The notes below the pieces were generated by a model, which saw nothing but the letters and a program-made list of their open reading frames with translations, had not been told where the DNA came from and did not search any database. From Bacillus sp. OV166 (lineage in GTDB: Bacteria; Bacillota; Bacilli; Bacillales; Cytobacillaceae): DNA of 64,000 nucleotides. Position numbers and translations under genes: made by a program. Position 1 is the stretch's first letter. Each line of letters begins with the position of its first letter. The stretch is from contig NZ_FXWM01000001.1 in the NCBI RefSeq assembly GCF_900177675.1, forward strand, positions 4,845,001 to 4,909,000. Direction: 5' to 3'. Positions 7,383 to 15,077 of this stretch are shown here, piece after piece.

Positions 7383-8294
7383 TTAAAATGCTGTCCATTT
7401 GATGTCCGCTGCTTTTTCAAACCGCATTTCTACATCATGCCAATTTACTAAGTTCCACCAATTGTCGACATAATCCGGCCTTTTGTTTTTATACTGAAGA
7501 TAATAAGCATGCTCCCAAACATCTAATACTAAGAGTGGAATGGTATCCCACTGGGTCAATAGCATATGTCGTTCAGATTGCAGTATCTCTAAATGCCTTG
7601 CTCGTGGAGACCAAACTAATATGGCCCAGCCTACTCCTTCTACTTGCTTAGCCGCTTCAGAAAATTGCTTTTTAAACGCCGCAAAACTTCCAAAGTATTT
7701 CTCAATTTCACCTTTTAACAATCCTTTTGGATGATCCCCGCCATTGGGGCTCATGTTTTTCCAAAAAATTGTATGAAGATAATGTCCAGACCCATGAAAG
7801 GCAAGCTCTCGTGACCAATGTTTAATTAATGAAAAATCGTTAGTTTCCCTTGCTTTTTTAAGATTAATTTCTGCTTTATTTAATCCATCAACATATGCTC
7901 TGTGATGCTTATCATGATGAAGCTTCATGATTTCCTCTGAAATATATGGTTCTAGTGCATTATAGGGGTAGGGAAGGTCAGGGAGTGTATGGCCCCCAGC
8001 GGGTACAACTTTTTCTGCCACCCAAATGACTCCGCCTTCTTGTTTTCTTTTAAAATAATCTTCCATTTGCTCATGGATATGCTCAGCCTTTGCTTGAAGG
8101 CTGAGTAGCTCTTCATTTGATAATTGTCTGCCTGTGTTTTCGATTAATTCAGTGAAATTATCAAGATGTTCCCATAAATCAGAATTTCCTCCCTCCTTTT
8201 CTGATTGAAGAAACTGTTTCATTTGCTCATTCCACTCAAACAGTTCGTTTACATAACGACTAAAACGATCCATTCTATCCCTTCTTCCTGACAA
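7383..8294 (-). CDS. sodF: Fe/Mn superoxide dismutase with N-terminal extension
   Basis: The enzyme converts superoxide to H2O2 and O2. At 303 aa it is about 100 residues longer than ordinary Fe/Mn SODs. Residues 1-95 are helical, charged and unrelated to the SOD fold; residues about 100-303 are a complete SOD domain starting TLPDLPYPYNALEP. Metal ligands are H126 (KLHHDKHH), H174 (GHYLHTIFW), D258 and H262 (LDVWEHAYY). B. subtilis SodF has the same architecture, which is the basis for the symbol. Residues typical of both Fe and Mn enzymes are seen, so metal preference is not assigned. It is apparently monocistronic. Confidence 0.88.
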   Translation of the reverse strand: MSGRRDRMDRFSRYVNELFEWNEQMKQFLQSEKEGGNSDLWEHLDNFTELIENTGRQLSNEELLSLQAKAEHIHEQMEDYFKRKQEGGVIWVAEKVVPAGGHTLPDLPYPYNALEPYISEEIMKLHHDKHHRAYVDGLNKAEINLKKARETNDFSLIKHWSRELAFHGSGHYLHTIFWKNMSPNGGDHPKGLLKGEIEKYFGSFAAFKKQFSEAAKQVEGVGWAILVWSPRARHLEILQSERHMLLTQWDTIPLLVLDVWEHAYYLQYKNKRPDYVDNWWNLVNWHDVEMRFEKAADIKWTAF

Positions 8295-8357
8295 TAGGAT
8301 GCTTTATAAGTAGCCTACCTAGATGGTATGAGGGTGAGAGCAAGAAAAGAACATGAT

Positions 8358-8390
8358 AAAAGGCCGCCCTAATAATAGGACCGCCCTTTC
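8358..8390 (-). terminator. Terminator downstream of ypuI
   Basis: An imperfect hairpin with a CCTA/TAGG core and GGGCGG/GGCC flanks; the minus-strand transcript ends in CCTTTTATC. It lies just beyond the ypuI stop codon. Confidence 0.6.
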
Positions 8391-8400
8391 AATGATAATC

Positions 8401-8889
8401 TTATTTTGATTGGATCATTTTTGTTCGATAATCTGTTTCATAATACTCTAGTTCTTCCCTAATCCTTTGAAAATCACCTTCTAAACTTTTGACCAACTGT
8501 ACAATACTGTCAGAAATGTTTCGATAAAACTTGATAGAGTTTCTTCCCGTGTAAGCTGACCTGCTGTCTTCGAACCAGGCATCATTCTTCGGTGAGAAAA
8601 ACTCTTCAATACACTGATGATAAATTTTATAAAGAGTTTTTTCTGCTGCTGCTTTTTGAAAAGGACTGCCTTGCAAAATTACGGAGCACGCATCTAAACC
8701 TTCTTCACTATAAACAATTAATTTCCGTAAATTTGCAAAGATTAATTTATTATAATTACGATCTTCTTCATTTTCCAAGTCTAATTGCGAAAGCGTTGCT
8801 TCATTTAAAAAATCCTCTAATGTTAAAATTGACTTCCCTAAAAAATTCTTTACATCATTTAATTGTGTTTTTACCAATGTATTGCCCAT
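8401..8889 (-). CDS. ypuI: YpuI family protein (DUF3907)
   Basis: A 162-aa helical, soluble protein of unknown function that matches YpuI of B. subtilis in sequence character and position, between dacB and scpB. There is no signal peptide or membrane segment. Acidic and aromatic residues are frequent toward the C-terminus (LEYYETDYRTKM). It is separated from the sod gene by a terminator, so it is probably a separate unit. Confidence 0.82.
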   Translation of the reverse strand: MGNTLVKTQLNDVKNFLGKSILTLEDFLNEATLSQLDLENEEDRNYNKLIFANLRKLIVYSEEGLDACSVILQGSPFQKAAAEKTLYKIYHQCIEEFFSPKNDAWFEDSRSAYTGRNSIKFYRNISDSIVQLVKSLEGDFQRIREELEYYETDYRTKMIQSK

Positions 8890-8928
8890 TGTTAACCCCC
8901 TAAATTATTTTTACTTCGTAAACATTGC

Positions 8929-9348
8929 TTATTTTGGCTGCATAATGAACTCTAGCGGAGAACGAAGCTCATATTCTTTCTTTTGGTTAAGAGAAAGAAA
9001 AATTTCAGGTAATTTATTATAATTGATATCTTGAAAATAAGAAGCAAATTCCTGCTTTGAATTAATATAAAGTCGTTTTCGGCTGCGCAGGCCTGGATTT
9101 TTCAAGAGACATACAAGTGCTACGATGTCTTTAAACGAAACCTCATTGTTATCCTGAACCATAATCGGGTCTTGCTTGTACGGAGTGAATTCATGGAAGA
9201 ATTCATCGAAATACCTAACATATAAAACGTGCAGCGTTTTTTCCTCACCATCTTCAGAAAAAGTAACGATGCTTCTGTTAAAATAGTCCTCAGAAGTATT
9301 TGATTGTTCCTTTTCTAATTCAAAGCCTTTACACTCTTTAATTAACAA
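8929..9348 (-). CDS. Protein of unknown function, 139 aa
   Basis: Not recognised. The start is TTG at 9348 with a good AAGGAGTG eight bases upstream. The product is soluble, with many charged and aromatic residues and no signal or membrane segment. It has an alternating pattern (YVRYFDEFFHEFTPY; LRSRKRLYINSKQEF) suggesting a mixed alpha/beta fold. It lies between ypuI and scpB, 39 bp upstream of ypuI on the same strand, so it may be co-transcribed with ypuI. The strong ribosome site and coding-like composition support a real gene; no function is proposed. Confidence 0.75.
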   Translation of the reverse strand: MLIKECKGFELEKEQSNTSEDYFNRSIVTFSEDGEEKTLHVLYVRYFDEFFHEFTPYKQDPIMVQDNNEVSFKDIVALVCLLKNPGLRSRKRLYINSKQEFASYFQDINYNKLPEIFLSLNQKKEYELRSPLEFIMQPK

Positions 9349-9469
9349 ATTAATCCCACTCCTTGGCCAATGACAATATCACATGTAAATATCTTTTTAA
9401 CATGTCGTGAAAGAATTGAATAATTAACCTACGTTTATTTTATCATAAAATTAAGTAAGTATTGGAAAA

Positions 9470-10057
9470 TTAAGAATTAATCGTCTCCTGAAATTTTTCA
9501 AAAAATAGATCTGCCTCTTCCTGAATAAATTCATCTTCTGCCTTTTCGGGAAGCTGGGGTAGTTCTTCAATACTTTTCAGACCAAAGTAGTCCAGAAACT
9601 CTTTCGTTGTTCCATATAAGTAGGCTCTTCCAGTACCCTCTGCACGGCCAACTTCTTTTATTAACGCTTTTGCCATTAGTGTATGCAAAGGTCTTTCTGT
9701 TTTCACACCGCGAATTTCCTCAATTTCAGCTCGAGTGATTGGCTGTTTATAGGCAATGATGGCCAATGTTTCTAGCGCTGCCTGTGACAATGTGGAAGTA
9801 TGGGGGGAATCAACAAGTTTCTTTAGATAAGTTGCATTTTCTTTCTTTGTTGCAAGTTGATAGGTACCAGCAAGCTGGACCATCATAATTCCCCTTTTGT
9901 TGTCCCGCTCATATTCTTTTTTCAGATCCTCAATGATTTCACTTGCCTTAAGTTCATTCACTTCTAGAACCTCTGCTAGCTGTTTCAGTGAAAGCCCTTC
10001 ATCCCCTGCAGCAAACAACAGGCTTTCTAGGATACTGTTCCAGTTAATGATTTCCAA
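9470..10057 (-). CDS. scpB: Segregation and condensation protein ScpB
   Basis: ScpB (195 aa) is the kleisin-associated winged-helix subunit of the Smc-ScpA-ScpB condensin complex that compacts and segregates the chromosome. Two tandem winged-helix domains are evident: residues about 5-80, and 90-165 with the motif LETLAIIAYKQPITRAEIEEIRG. An acidic C-terminal tail follows. It overlaps scpA by 14 bp, the usual translationally coupled arrangement. Confidence 0.96.
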   Translation of the reverse strand: MEIINWNSILESLLFAAGDEGLSLKQLAEVLEVNELKASEIIEDLKKEYERDNKRGIMMVQLAGTYQLATKKENATYLKKLVDSPHTSTLSQAALETLAIIAYKQPITRAEIEEIRGVKTERPLHTLMAKALIKEVGRAEGTGRAYLYGTTKEFLDYFGLKSIEELPQLPEKAEDEFIQEEADLFFEKFQETINS

Positions 10058-10814
10058 TCATTTCTGCCCCTTCCTTTACGGCTTTAACATAAATATCTCC
10101 AAAGTTCTCTTGTTGCTGGGCGTCAATCTCTTTTCTTTTAATAAGTTCCAAGACGGCCAAAAAGGTTACGACGATATGGTCCTTAGCCGGATAGGGAAAT
10201 AATTCATTAAAGTTTTTTTGTCCTTTAAGCTGCTTAAGTTCCACCATAATTTCTGTCATTCTGGTTTCAATAGATATTTCCTGACGAGTAATCTTCGTTG
10301 CCATTGGACGCTGAAGTTTCTTTCGTCGCATTAATTTTTGAAGTGCAGCCAGCATATCATACAGAGAAACATTTAACTCCTCTTTTTCCGGCTGTTTCTC
10401 TTTCGCAAACTCAGAAAGATCACTTGGCGGCTTTGTATACATTAGCCCTCGTTCCACTTCCATGGATTTTAAGTCATGGGCTGCTTCTTTATATTTTCGA
10501 TACTCTATTAAACGCTCAACAAGTTCGTCTCTTGGATCTTCTTCGAATAACAAGTCAGGATCCTCTACATCGAGAACTTCCTCATGCTTTGGTAAAAGCA
10601 TTTTACTCTTAATTACGAGCAACGTCGCAGCCATAACTAAAAACTCGCTTGCAACATCGAGCTTGAGCTCATTCATTGTCTTAATATACATTAAGTATTG
10701 CTCGGTTATTTCGGCAACCGGAATATCATATATATCAATTTCTAAACCATTAATTAAATGGAGCAGCAAATCTAATGGTCCTTCAAATGCATCGATTTTC
10801 ACCTGGTATGGCAT
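10044..10814 (-). CDS. scpA: Segregation and condensation protein ScpA
   Basis: ScpA (256 aa) is the kleisin that bridges Smc heads and binds ScpB. The N-terminal domain starts with the family signature (FEGPLDLLLHLI, residues 9-20). A central acidic linker (DVEDPDLLFEEDPRDELVERL) and a C-terminal winged helix (VVTFLAVLELIKRKEI) follow. It is the first gene of scpA-scpB here; upstream is a 208-bp intergenic region that must hold its promoter. Confidence 0.96.
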   Translation of the reverse strand: MPYQVKIDAFEGPLDLLLHLINGLEIDIYDIPVAEITEQYLMYIKTMNELKLDVASEFLVMAATLLVIKSKMLLPKHEEVLDVEDPDLLFEEDPRDELVERLIEYRKYKEAAHDLKSMEVERGLMYTKPPSDLSEFAKEKQPEKEELNVSLYDMLAALQKLMRRKKLQRPMATKITRQEISIETRMTEIMVELKQLKGQKNFNELFPYPAKDHIVVTFLAVLELIKRKEIDAQQQENFGDIYVKAVKEGAEMIGNH

Positions 10815-11022
10815 TATAACTCACCAAAATTCTTTAAAATAAGTTCGTTGATCATTCACTTCGAATATTAATAGTATAGAGGATTAAATAAGGTTATCCA
10901 ATAGAAAAATCAACATGGCGAGGGAATATTATCAAAACATGATGATTGCCCATAACAATGGACAAATATCCTACATATGATGACAAGGAAAAGAACAAAA
11001 CATTTTTTAGGAGGTAATGAAT

Positions 11023-11109
11023 ATGTCAGACGGATTCGGATCCGGATTTGCGTTAATTGTAGTTCTATTTATCTTGTTAATTATCGTTGGTGCTTCCTGG
11101 GTCTATTAA
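11023..11109 (+). CDS. YjcZ-family sporulation microprotein, 28 aa
   Basis: A very short gene with a strong AGGAGG site. The product begins MSDGFGSGFAL, continues as a single hydrophobic helix (LIVVLFILLIIVGASW) and ends VY. This is the pattern of YjcZ/YuzI-type small hydrophobic spore proteins of Bacillus. It is followed by a perfect terminator, so it is a monocistronic unit. The family call rests on the Gly-rich head and hydrophobic helix; its role in the spore is not known. Confidence 0.85.
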   Translation: MSDGFGSGFALIVVLFILLIIVGASWVY

Positions 11110-11183
11110 TTAAACATTAGGAATTGTTCAGGATTACACATATTACTGTTCGCTCCGGCTACCAATATTAATTAGAACTACTT

Positions 11184-11212
11184 GCCCGTCAATATTGACG
11201 GGCTTTTTTTTT
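11184..11212 (+). terminator. Terminator downstream of the YjcZ-type gene
   Basis: A perfect 8-bp stem, GCCCGTCA/TGACGGGC with an ATAT loop, followed by nine T residues. Confidence 0.9.
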
Positions 11213-11293
11213 GAAAAGTAAAATTCTAATATTATAAAGGAACCATTTAACTGTGATAAACTATACTAAACATTTTGTAAGGGGGAGAATTGC

Positions 11294-11815
11294 TTGTACC
11301 CGAGCGAGTATATACATTTTTTAGCCCATTTTCATGGCGATCGTGATTATTTCGAGTGCCATGAACTACTTGAAGATTACTGGAAAAAGACCGATCCGAG
11401 AAACAAGGATTCCGTCTGGGTCGGTTTTATTTTATTGTCAGTATCTGCTTATCATCATCGTCGAAGTAATTTTAGCGGTGCTGAACGAACATTAAGAAAA
11501 GCAATAATGATACTTAAATTACAATCGGATTCATTGACAAAACTCGGATTAAATAAAGTGGATTTTTACCACTTGTTAAATAGACAGATTTCTGCATTAC
11601 AAAAAGGAGAATCATACAGAAGCATTTCCTTACCCATTTGTGACCCCGCCTTATTAGAATTTGCCAAAAAGGCATGTGATCAAAAGGGGTTTATTTGGGG
11701 AAATGAAAGTGATCTTACAAATAACTCCCTTGTCCACCGTCATAAATTACGTGACAGATCCAGTATAATAGAAGAAAGAACTCGGTCATTAAAGACGCGG
11801 AAAAGCAGCGAATAA
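11294..11815 (+). CDS. ypuF: YpuF, DUF309 family protein
   Basis: A 173-aa soluble protein with the DUF309 signature FECHELLEDYWK (around residue 20) and the following helix VGFILLSVSAYHHRR, typical of this small helical family of unknown function. The start is TTG at 11294 with GGGGGAG upstream. B. subtilis ypuF lies in the same position between scpA and ribT. The C-terminal 40 residues are charged and probably disordered. Confidence 0.85.
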   Translation: MYPSEYIHFLAHFHGDRDYFECHELLEDYWKKTDPRNKDSVWVGFILLSVSAYHHRRSNFSGAERTLRKAIMILKLQSDSLTKLGLNKVDFYHLLNRQISALQKGESYRSISLPICDPALLEFAKKACDQKGFIWGNESDLTNNSLVHRHKLRDRSSIIEERTRSLKTRKSSE

Positions 11816-11837
11816 ATTTATTATTCGCTGCTTTTTT
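11801..11837. terminator. Bidirectional terminator between ypuF and ribT
   Basis: A perfect 12-bp stem, AGCAGCGAATAA/TTATTCGCTGCT with an ATTTA loop, with six Ts on the plus side and TTTT on the minus side. The stem includes the ypuF stop codon. It serves both convergent genes. Confidence 0.9.
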
Positions 11838-11846
11838 GAATGTAAT

Positions 11847-12197
11847 CTAGCAAAAATCACATTTTTCGATAAAAGCTGCTGTATTTTCATTTGCAGTAAT
11901 TTCTTTTTCTGCATACATTTCATTCAGTGCTTTAACCATTTTTTTACCGATTCCCTGAAAACGATGCGAAGGATTCACGGAGATATGAAGGATTTCTATA
12001 GAATTGGTATCATCGTGATTCAAGACACCCAAAAGCCCTATTATATCTTCTTCTTTCCAAAGAAAAAGCTGCAAATGCTCTTCTGTTTCATATTCCTTCA
12101 TGGTTTGTTGGAGCTTTTTTAAGTCTTTTTCGCTGGGCATAAAGGATAATAAACCCATTGCAATTTTTTCGAAAGTTCTTTTATAACGAATTAACAT
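11847..12197 (-). CDS. ribT: RibT, GNAT-family acetyltransferase
   Basis: A 116-aa GCN5-related N-acetyltransferase whose N-terminus (MLIRYKRTFEKIAMGLLSFM) is very close to B. subtilis RibT. The acetyl-CoA-binding motif A is visible (HISVNPSHRFQGIGKKMVKAL, residues about 76-96). In B. subtilis ribT is the last gene of the riboflavin operon; here no rib biosynthetic gene or FMN riboswitch is adjacent, so ribT stands alone. The substrate is unknown. Confidence 0.9.
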   Translation of the reverse strand: MLIRYKRTFEKIAMGLLSFMPSEKDLKKLQQTMKEYETEEHLQLFLWKEEDIIGLLGVLNHDDTNSIEILHISVNPSHRFQGIGKKMVKALNEMYAEKEITANENTAAFIEKCDFC

Positions 12198-12367
12198 TTA
12201 GATCCCTCATTATATTAAATAAACCGATAAAATATTTGGTTTAACAATAGTATATTTTTACCAAGAAAATCAATATTAAACATTATTCATTATATGTAGT
12301 CGCAGTTATTATGTTTCATTAATCACCATGATACATAATAAATGGTCAATCATCAATAAAATTATTC

Positions 12368-12463
12368 TTAGTGTCTGGGTCCAATAAAAATCCAATAAAT
12401 AATTCCCCATAGAACGGACAAGCCAATAAGAATACTAAATAACACCCAGTTAGTTCTCTTCAT
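12368..12463 (-). CDS. Small single-pass membrane protein, 31 aa
   Basis: The gene starts at 12463 with a strong GGAGGAA site. The product begins MKRTNWVLF and is almost entirely one hydrophobic helix (ILIGLSVLWGIIYWIFI), ending GPRH. It follows the positive-inside rule, with the basic N-terminus predicted to be cytoplasmic. I do not recognise the family. It lies alone in the 509-bp gap between ribT and ypuA; nothing else in that gap looks coding. Confidence 0.72.
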   Translation of the reverse strand: MKRTNWVLFSILIGLSVLWGIIYWIFIGPRH

Positions 12464-12706
12464 GAAAAGCTTCCTCCAAAATAAGTTTTGAAGATGTTGT
12501 ACATGACTTCCATTCTACACTAAATTACAAAAATAATCTATTCTGCTTATATCCGCTTACAAATTTTGTATTTTTTTTGTTAAGATTAACTATCTATGAA
12601 ACTTCCGTGTAGATATTTACGTTATTATTATTGGATTCGGTTATATTAATTAATAAAAGAGTCTCAACAATTCTTTACTACCTTTTAGAGTTACGAGGAG
12701 GAAACT

Positions 12707-13570
12707 ATGAAGAAAATTCTTATTTACTTATTGTTAAGTTTGCTACTTATCAATCCAGTCCCCACTTTTGCTGATATAGCTGAAGGGGACATGATTGTTA
12801 CATTAGGTGAAAATTTAACAAAAGAGCAAAAGAATAAACTATTAACGGAAATGGGTGCTCCAAATGATGTACAAATAGTAACTGTATCGAATCAGGAGGA
12901 ACATCAATATTTAGGGAAATACGTATCAAAATCATACATCGGCACAAAGGCCATATCATCATCTGCTATAACCATTCAAGCTAAGGGGTCTGGGATTACC
13001 GTTGAAACCAAAAATATTAACTGGGTTACGGACGAGATGTATGTCAATGCCCTTATCACTGCGGGTGTTAAGGATGCAAAAATTTATATAACATCCCCGA
13101 TTACGGTTTCTGGAACGGCCGCGCTTACAGGTATCATAAAAGCCTATGAAATATCTGCTGATGAAACGATTCCTGAAGAAGTAAAACAAGCAGCAAACCA
13201 GGAAATGGTCGAAACCGCTAAACTAGGAGAATCCATTGGTGATAAGAACGCTGCTGCATTAATTGCGAAAGTGAAAGAAGAAATTGCTAAGAATAAACCA
13301 AAAAATGATGAAGAATTACAAAATATTATTGAACAAGCTGCAAATGAATTAAATGTTAAACTTACTGATGAAGAAATGAAACGATTAATGGACTTTTTTA
13401 ATAAGCTCAAAGATTTAAACATTGATTGGAACCAAGTTAGCGACCAACTTAATAAAGCTAAAGATCGTATTTCTAAATTTCTTCAATCAGAAGAAGGACA
13501 AGGTTTCTTAGAAAAAATTAAACAATTTTTTATTTGGCTCATTGATGCCATTAAATCCATATTCTCCTAA
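12707..13570 (+). CDS. ypuA: YpuA, secreted DUF1002 protein
   Basis: A 287-aa secreted protein with a cleavable signal peptide (about residues 1-22, ending TFA). The DUF1002 domain covers most of the rest (GDMIVTLGENLTKEQ near the start; TVSGTAALTGIIKAYE near residue 135). The C-terminal 90 residues are helical and end in a hydrophobic amphipathic stretch (FFIWLIDAIKSIF). Function is unknown; in B. subtilis it responds to cell-envelope stress. Translation starts after a GAGGAGG site. The neighbour on the 3' side is lysA, convergent, as in B. subtilis. Confidence 0.88.
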   Translation: MKKILIYLLLSLLLINPVPTFADIAEGDMIVTLGENLTKEQKNKLLTEMGAPNDVQIVTVSNQEEHQYLGKYVSKSYIGTKAISSSAITIQAKGSGITVETKNINWVTDEMYVNALITAGVKDAKIYITSPITVSGTAALTGIIKAYEISADETIPEEVKQAANQEMVETAKLGESIGDKNAAALIAKVKEEIAKNKPKNDEELQNIIEQAANELNVKLTDEEMKRLMDFFNKLKDLNIDWNQVSDQLNKAKDRISKFLQSEEGQGFLEKIKQFFIWLIDAIKSIFS

Positions 13571-13580
13571 CTGAATCAGA

Positions 13581-13614
13581 AAAAGCTGCCACTTCAAACG
13601 AAGTGGCAGCTTTT
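13581..13614. terminator. Bidirectional terminator between ypuA and lysA
   Basis: A perfect 15-bp stem, AAAAGCTGCCACTTC/GAAGTGGCAGCTTTT with an AAAC loop. T-runs on both strands serve the two convergent genes. Confidence 0.93.
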
Positions 13615-13615
13615 T

Positions 13616-14920
13616 CTATTTCAGCGGCAAATCATGGCGTAGTAAGTCTTCGTAGGTCTCTCTTTTTACTACAAGTGTTACTGTTCCATTTTCTACAAAA
13701 ACGACAGCCGGACGCGGGATTCGATTATAGTTATTTGACATTGAATAGCCGTAGGCACCCGTGCAAAAAACTGCGAGAATATCCTCTTCTCCAGTTTCTG
13801 GAAGCGGCAAATCCCAAATCAACATATCTCCAGATTCACAGCATTTCCCAGCGATTGAAACAGTTTTATTCGCTTTCGTTAATGGCTTATTTGCAAGAAC
13901 AGCTTCATATTTCGCCTGATAGAGTGCAGGTCGAATATTGTCACTCATTCCGCCATCAACCGCTAAATACTTTCTAACACCAGGTACTTCTTTGGACGAA
14001 CCCACTTTATAAAGAGTAATTCCTGCATCGCCAACAAGTGAACGACCTGGCTCTATCCAAATTTCCGGCATTTTTAAAGAGTAGTTCTCCGTTAACTTTT
14101 TTACTTCCCGTATAATTTCACTCACATATTGGAATGGTTGTAATGGTTCATCTTCTTTTGTATAGCGGATCCCGAAGCCCCCGCCCAAATTTAAAACCTT
14201 TGCTTCAAAGGAAAGTTCCTTTTTCCATGCTTCCATTTTTTCGACAATCTTTTTTGCAGCTAATAAAAAGCCAGTTGTTTCAAAAATTTGTGATCCAATA
14301 TGGCAATGGAGTCCAAGTACCTCAAAGTTTTCAATTTCAAGCGCCATTTTTAATGCGTCTTCCGCTTGTCCATTTTGAAGATCGAACCCAAACTTCGAAT
14401 CTTCCTGCCCAGTTAAAATGTAATCATGTGTATGGGCTTCGATTCCCGGAGTTACCCTTAGCAGGATATTTACATGTGCATTTTTTTCGATTGAAATTGC
14501 TTTTAATAGCGCAAGTTCCGAAAAATTATCCACAACAATACAGCCGATTTCCTGATCCAATGCCATTTCTAATTCTTCTCTACTTTTATTATTTCCATGA
14601 AAATGAATTCTCTCGACTGGGAATCCTGCAGCCAACGCAGTATACAATTCACCCCCGGATACTACGTCGAGTGACAACCCCTCTTCCTCGGCGAGCTGAA
14701 TCATGGCAATGGTTGAAAAAGCTTTACTGGCATAGGCCACTTGTGCCTTAATATTTTGTTCTTCAAATGCCCGCTTAAAGGACCGTGCCCTCTCGCGCAT
14801 TAATGCGACGTCATATACGTAAAGGGGAGTTCCAAATTCTTTAGTCAACTCAACAGAATCAACTCCGCCAATTTCTAAATTTCCATTTTTATTTACCCCT
14901 GTTGTCCCGTAAAAATACAT
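13616..14920 (-). CDS. lysA: Diaminopimelate decarboxylase LysA
   Basis: LysA catalyses the last step of lysine synthesis, decarboxylating meso-diaminopimelate to L-lysine with PLP. The 434-aa fold-type III enzyme shows PLP lysine K66 (VAYASKAF), HIGSQ (207-211), the GGGFG phosphate loop (246-250), EPGR (290-293) and catalytic C361 (CESGD). Its length fits the family. It is apparently monocistronic, with its own terminator shared with ypuA. Confidence 0.97.
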   Translation of the reverse strand: MYFYGTTGVNKNGNLEIGGVDSVELTKEFGTPLYVYDVALMRERARSFKRAFEEQNIKAQVAYASKAFSTIAMIQLAEEEGLSLDVVSGGELYTALAAGFPVERIHFHGNNKSREELEMALDQEIGCIVVDNFSELALLKAISIEKNAHVNILLRVTPGIEAHTHDYILTGQEDSKFGFDLQNGQAEDALKMALEIENFEVLGLHCHIGSQIFETTGFLLAAKKIVEKMEAWKKELSFEAKVLNLGGGFGIRYTKEDEPLQPFQYVSEIIREVKKLTENYSLKMPEIWIEPGRSLVGDAGITLYKVGSSKEVPGVRKYLAVDGGMSDNIRPALYQAKYEAVLANKPLTKANKTVSIAGKCCESGDMLIWDLPLPETGEEDILAVFCTGAYGYSMSNNYNRIPRPAVVFVENGTVTLVVKRETYEDLLRHDLPLK

Positions 14921-14983
14921 TCCCTTCCCTCTCTCTCAATCACTCACTATAGTTTATGCGGACAATCATAAAAGATAATAATA

Positions 14984-15016
14984 AATAGACAGAATCTGCA
15001 AAAGATACTGCCTATT
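14984..15016 (-). terminator. Terminator downstream of the spoVA cluster
   Basis: A 14-bp stem with one mismatch and one G-T pair (AATAGGCAGTATCT / AGATTCTGTCTATT on the minus strand) followed by a weak T-rich tract TATTATTATC. Confidence 0.55.
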
Positions 15017-15077
15017 TTCACACTTTATCCCTTTATTTAATTAAAAATACTTTAGCATAACTGCTAGAAAAGTGCAA

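Noticed and set aside
11847..12706. FMN riboswitch or rib operon near ribT
   Set aside because: No RFN-type leader and no riboflavin genes are present; upstream DNA holds only a 31-aa gene.
13603..13977. 124-codon plus-strand frame at the ypuA/lysA border
   Set aside because: Starts inside the terminator hairpin and is antisense to lysA.
14134..14751. 205-codon open frame on the plus strand
   Set aside because: It is antisense to lysA, has no ribosome site and its translation has no recognisable domain; lysA is unambiguous.
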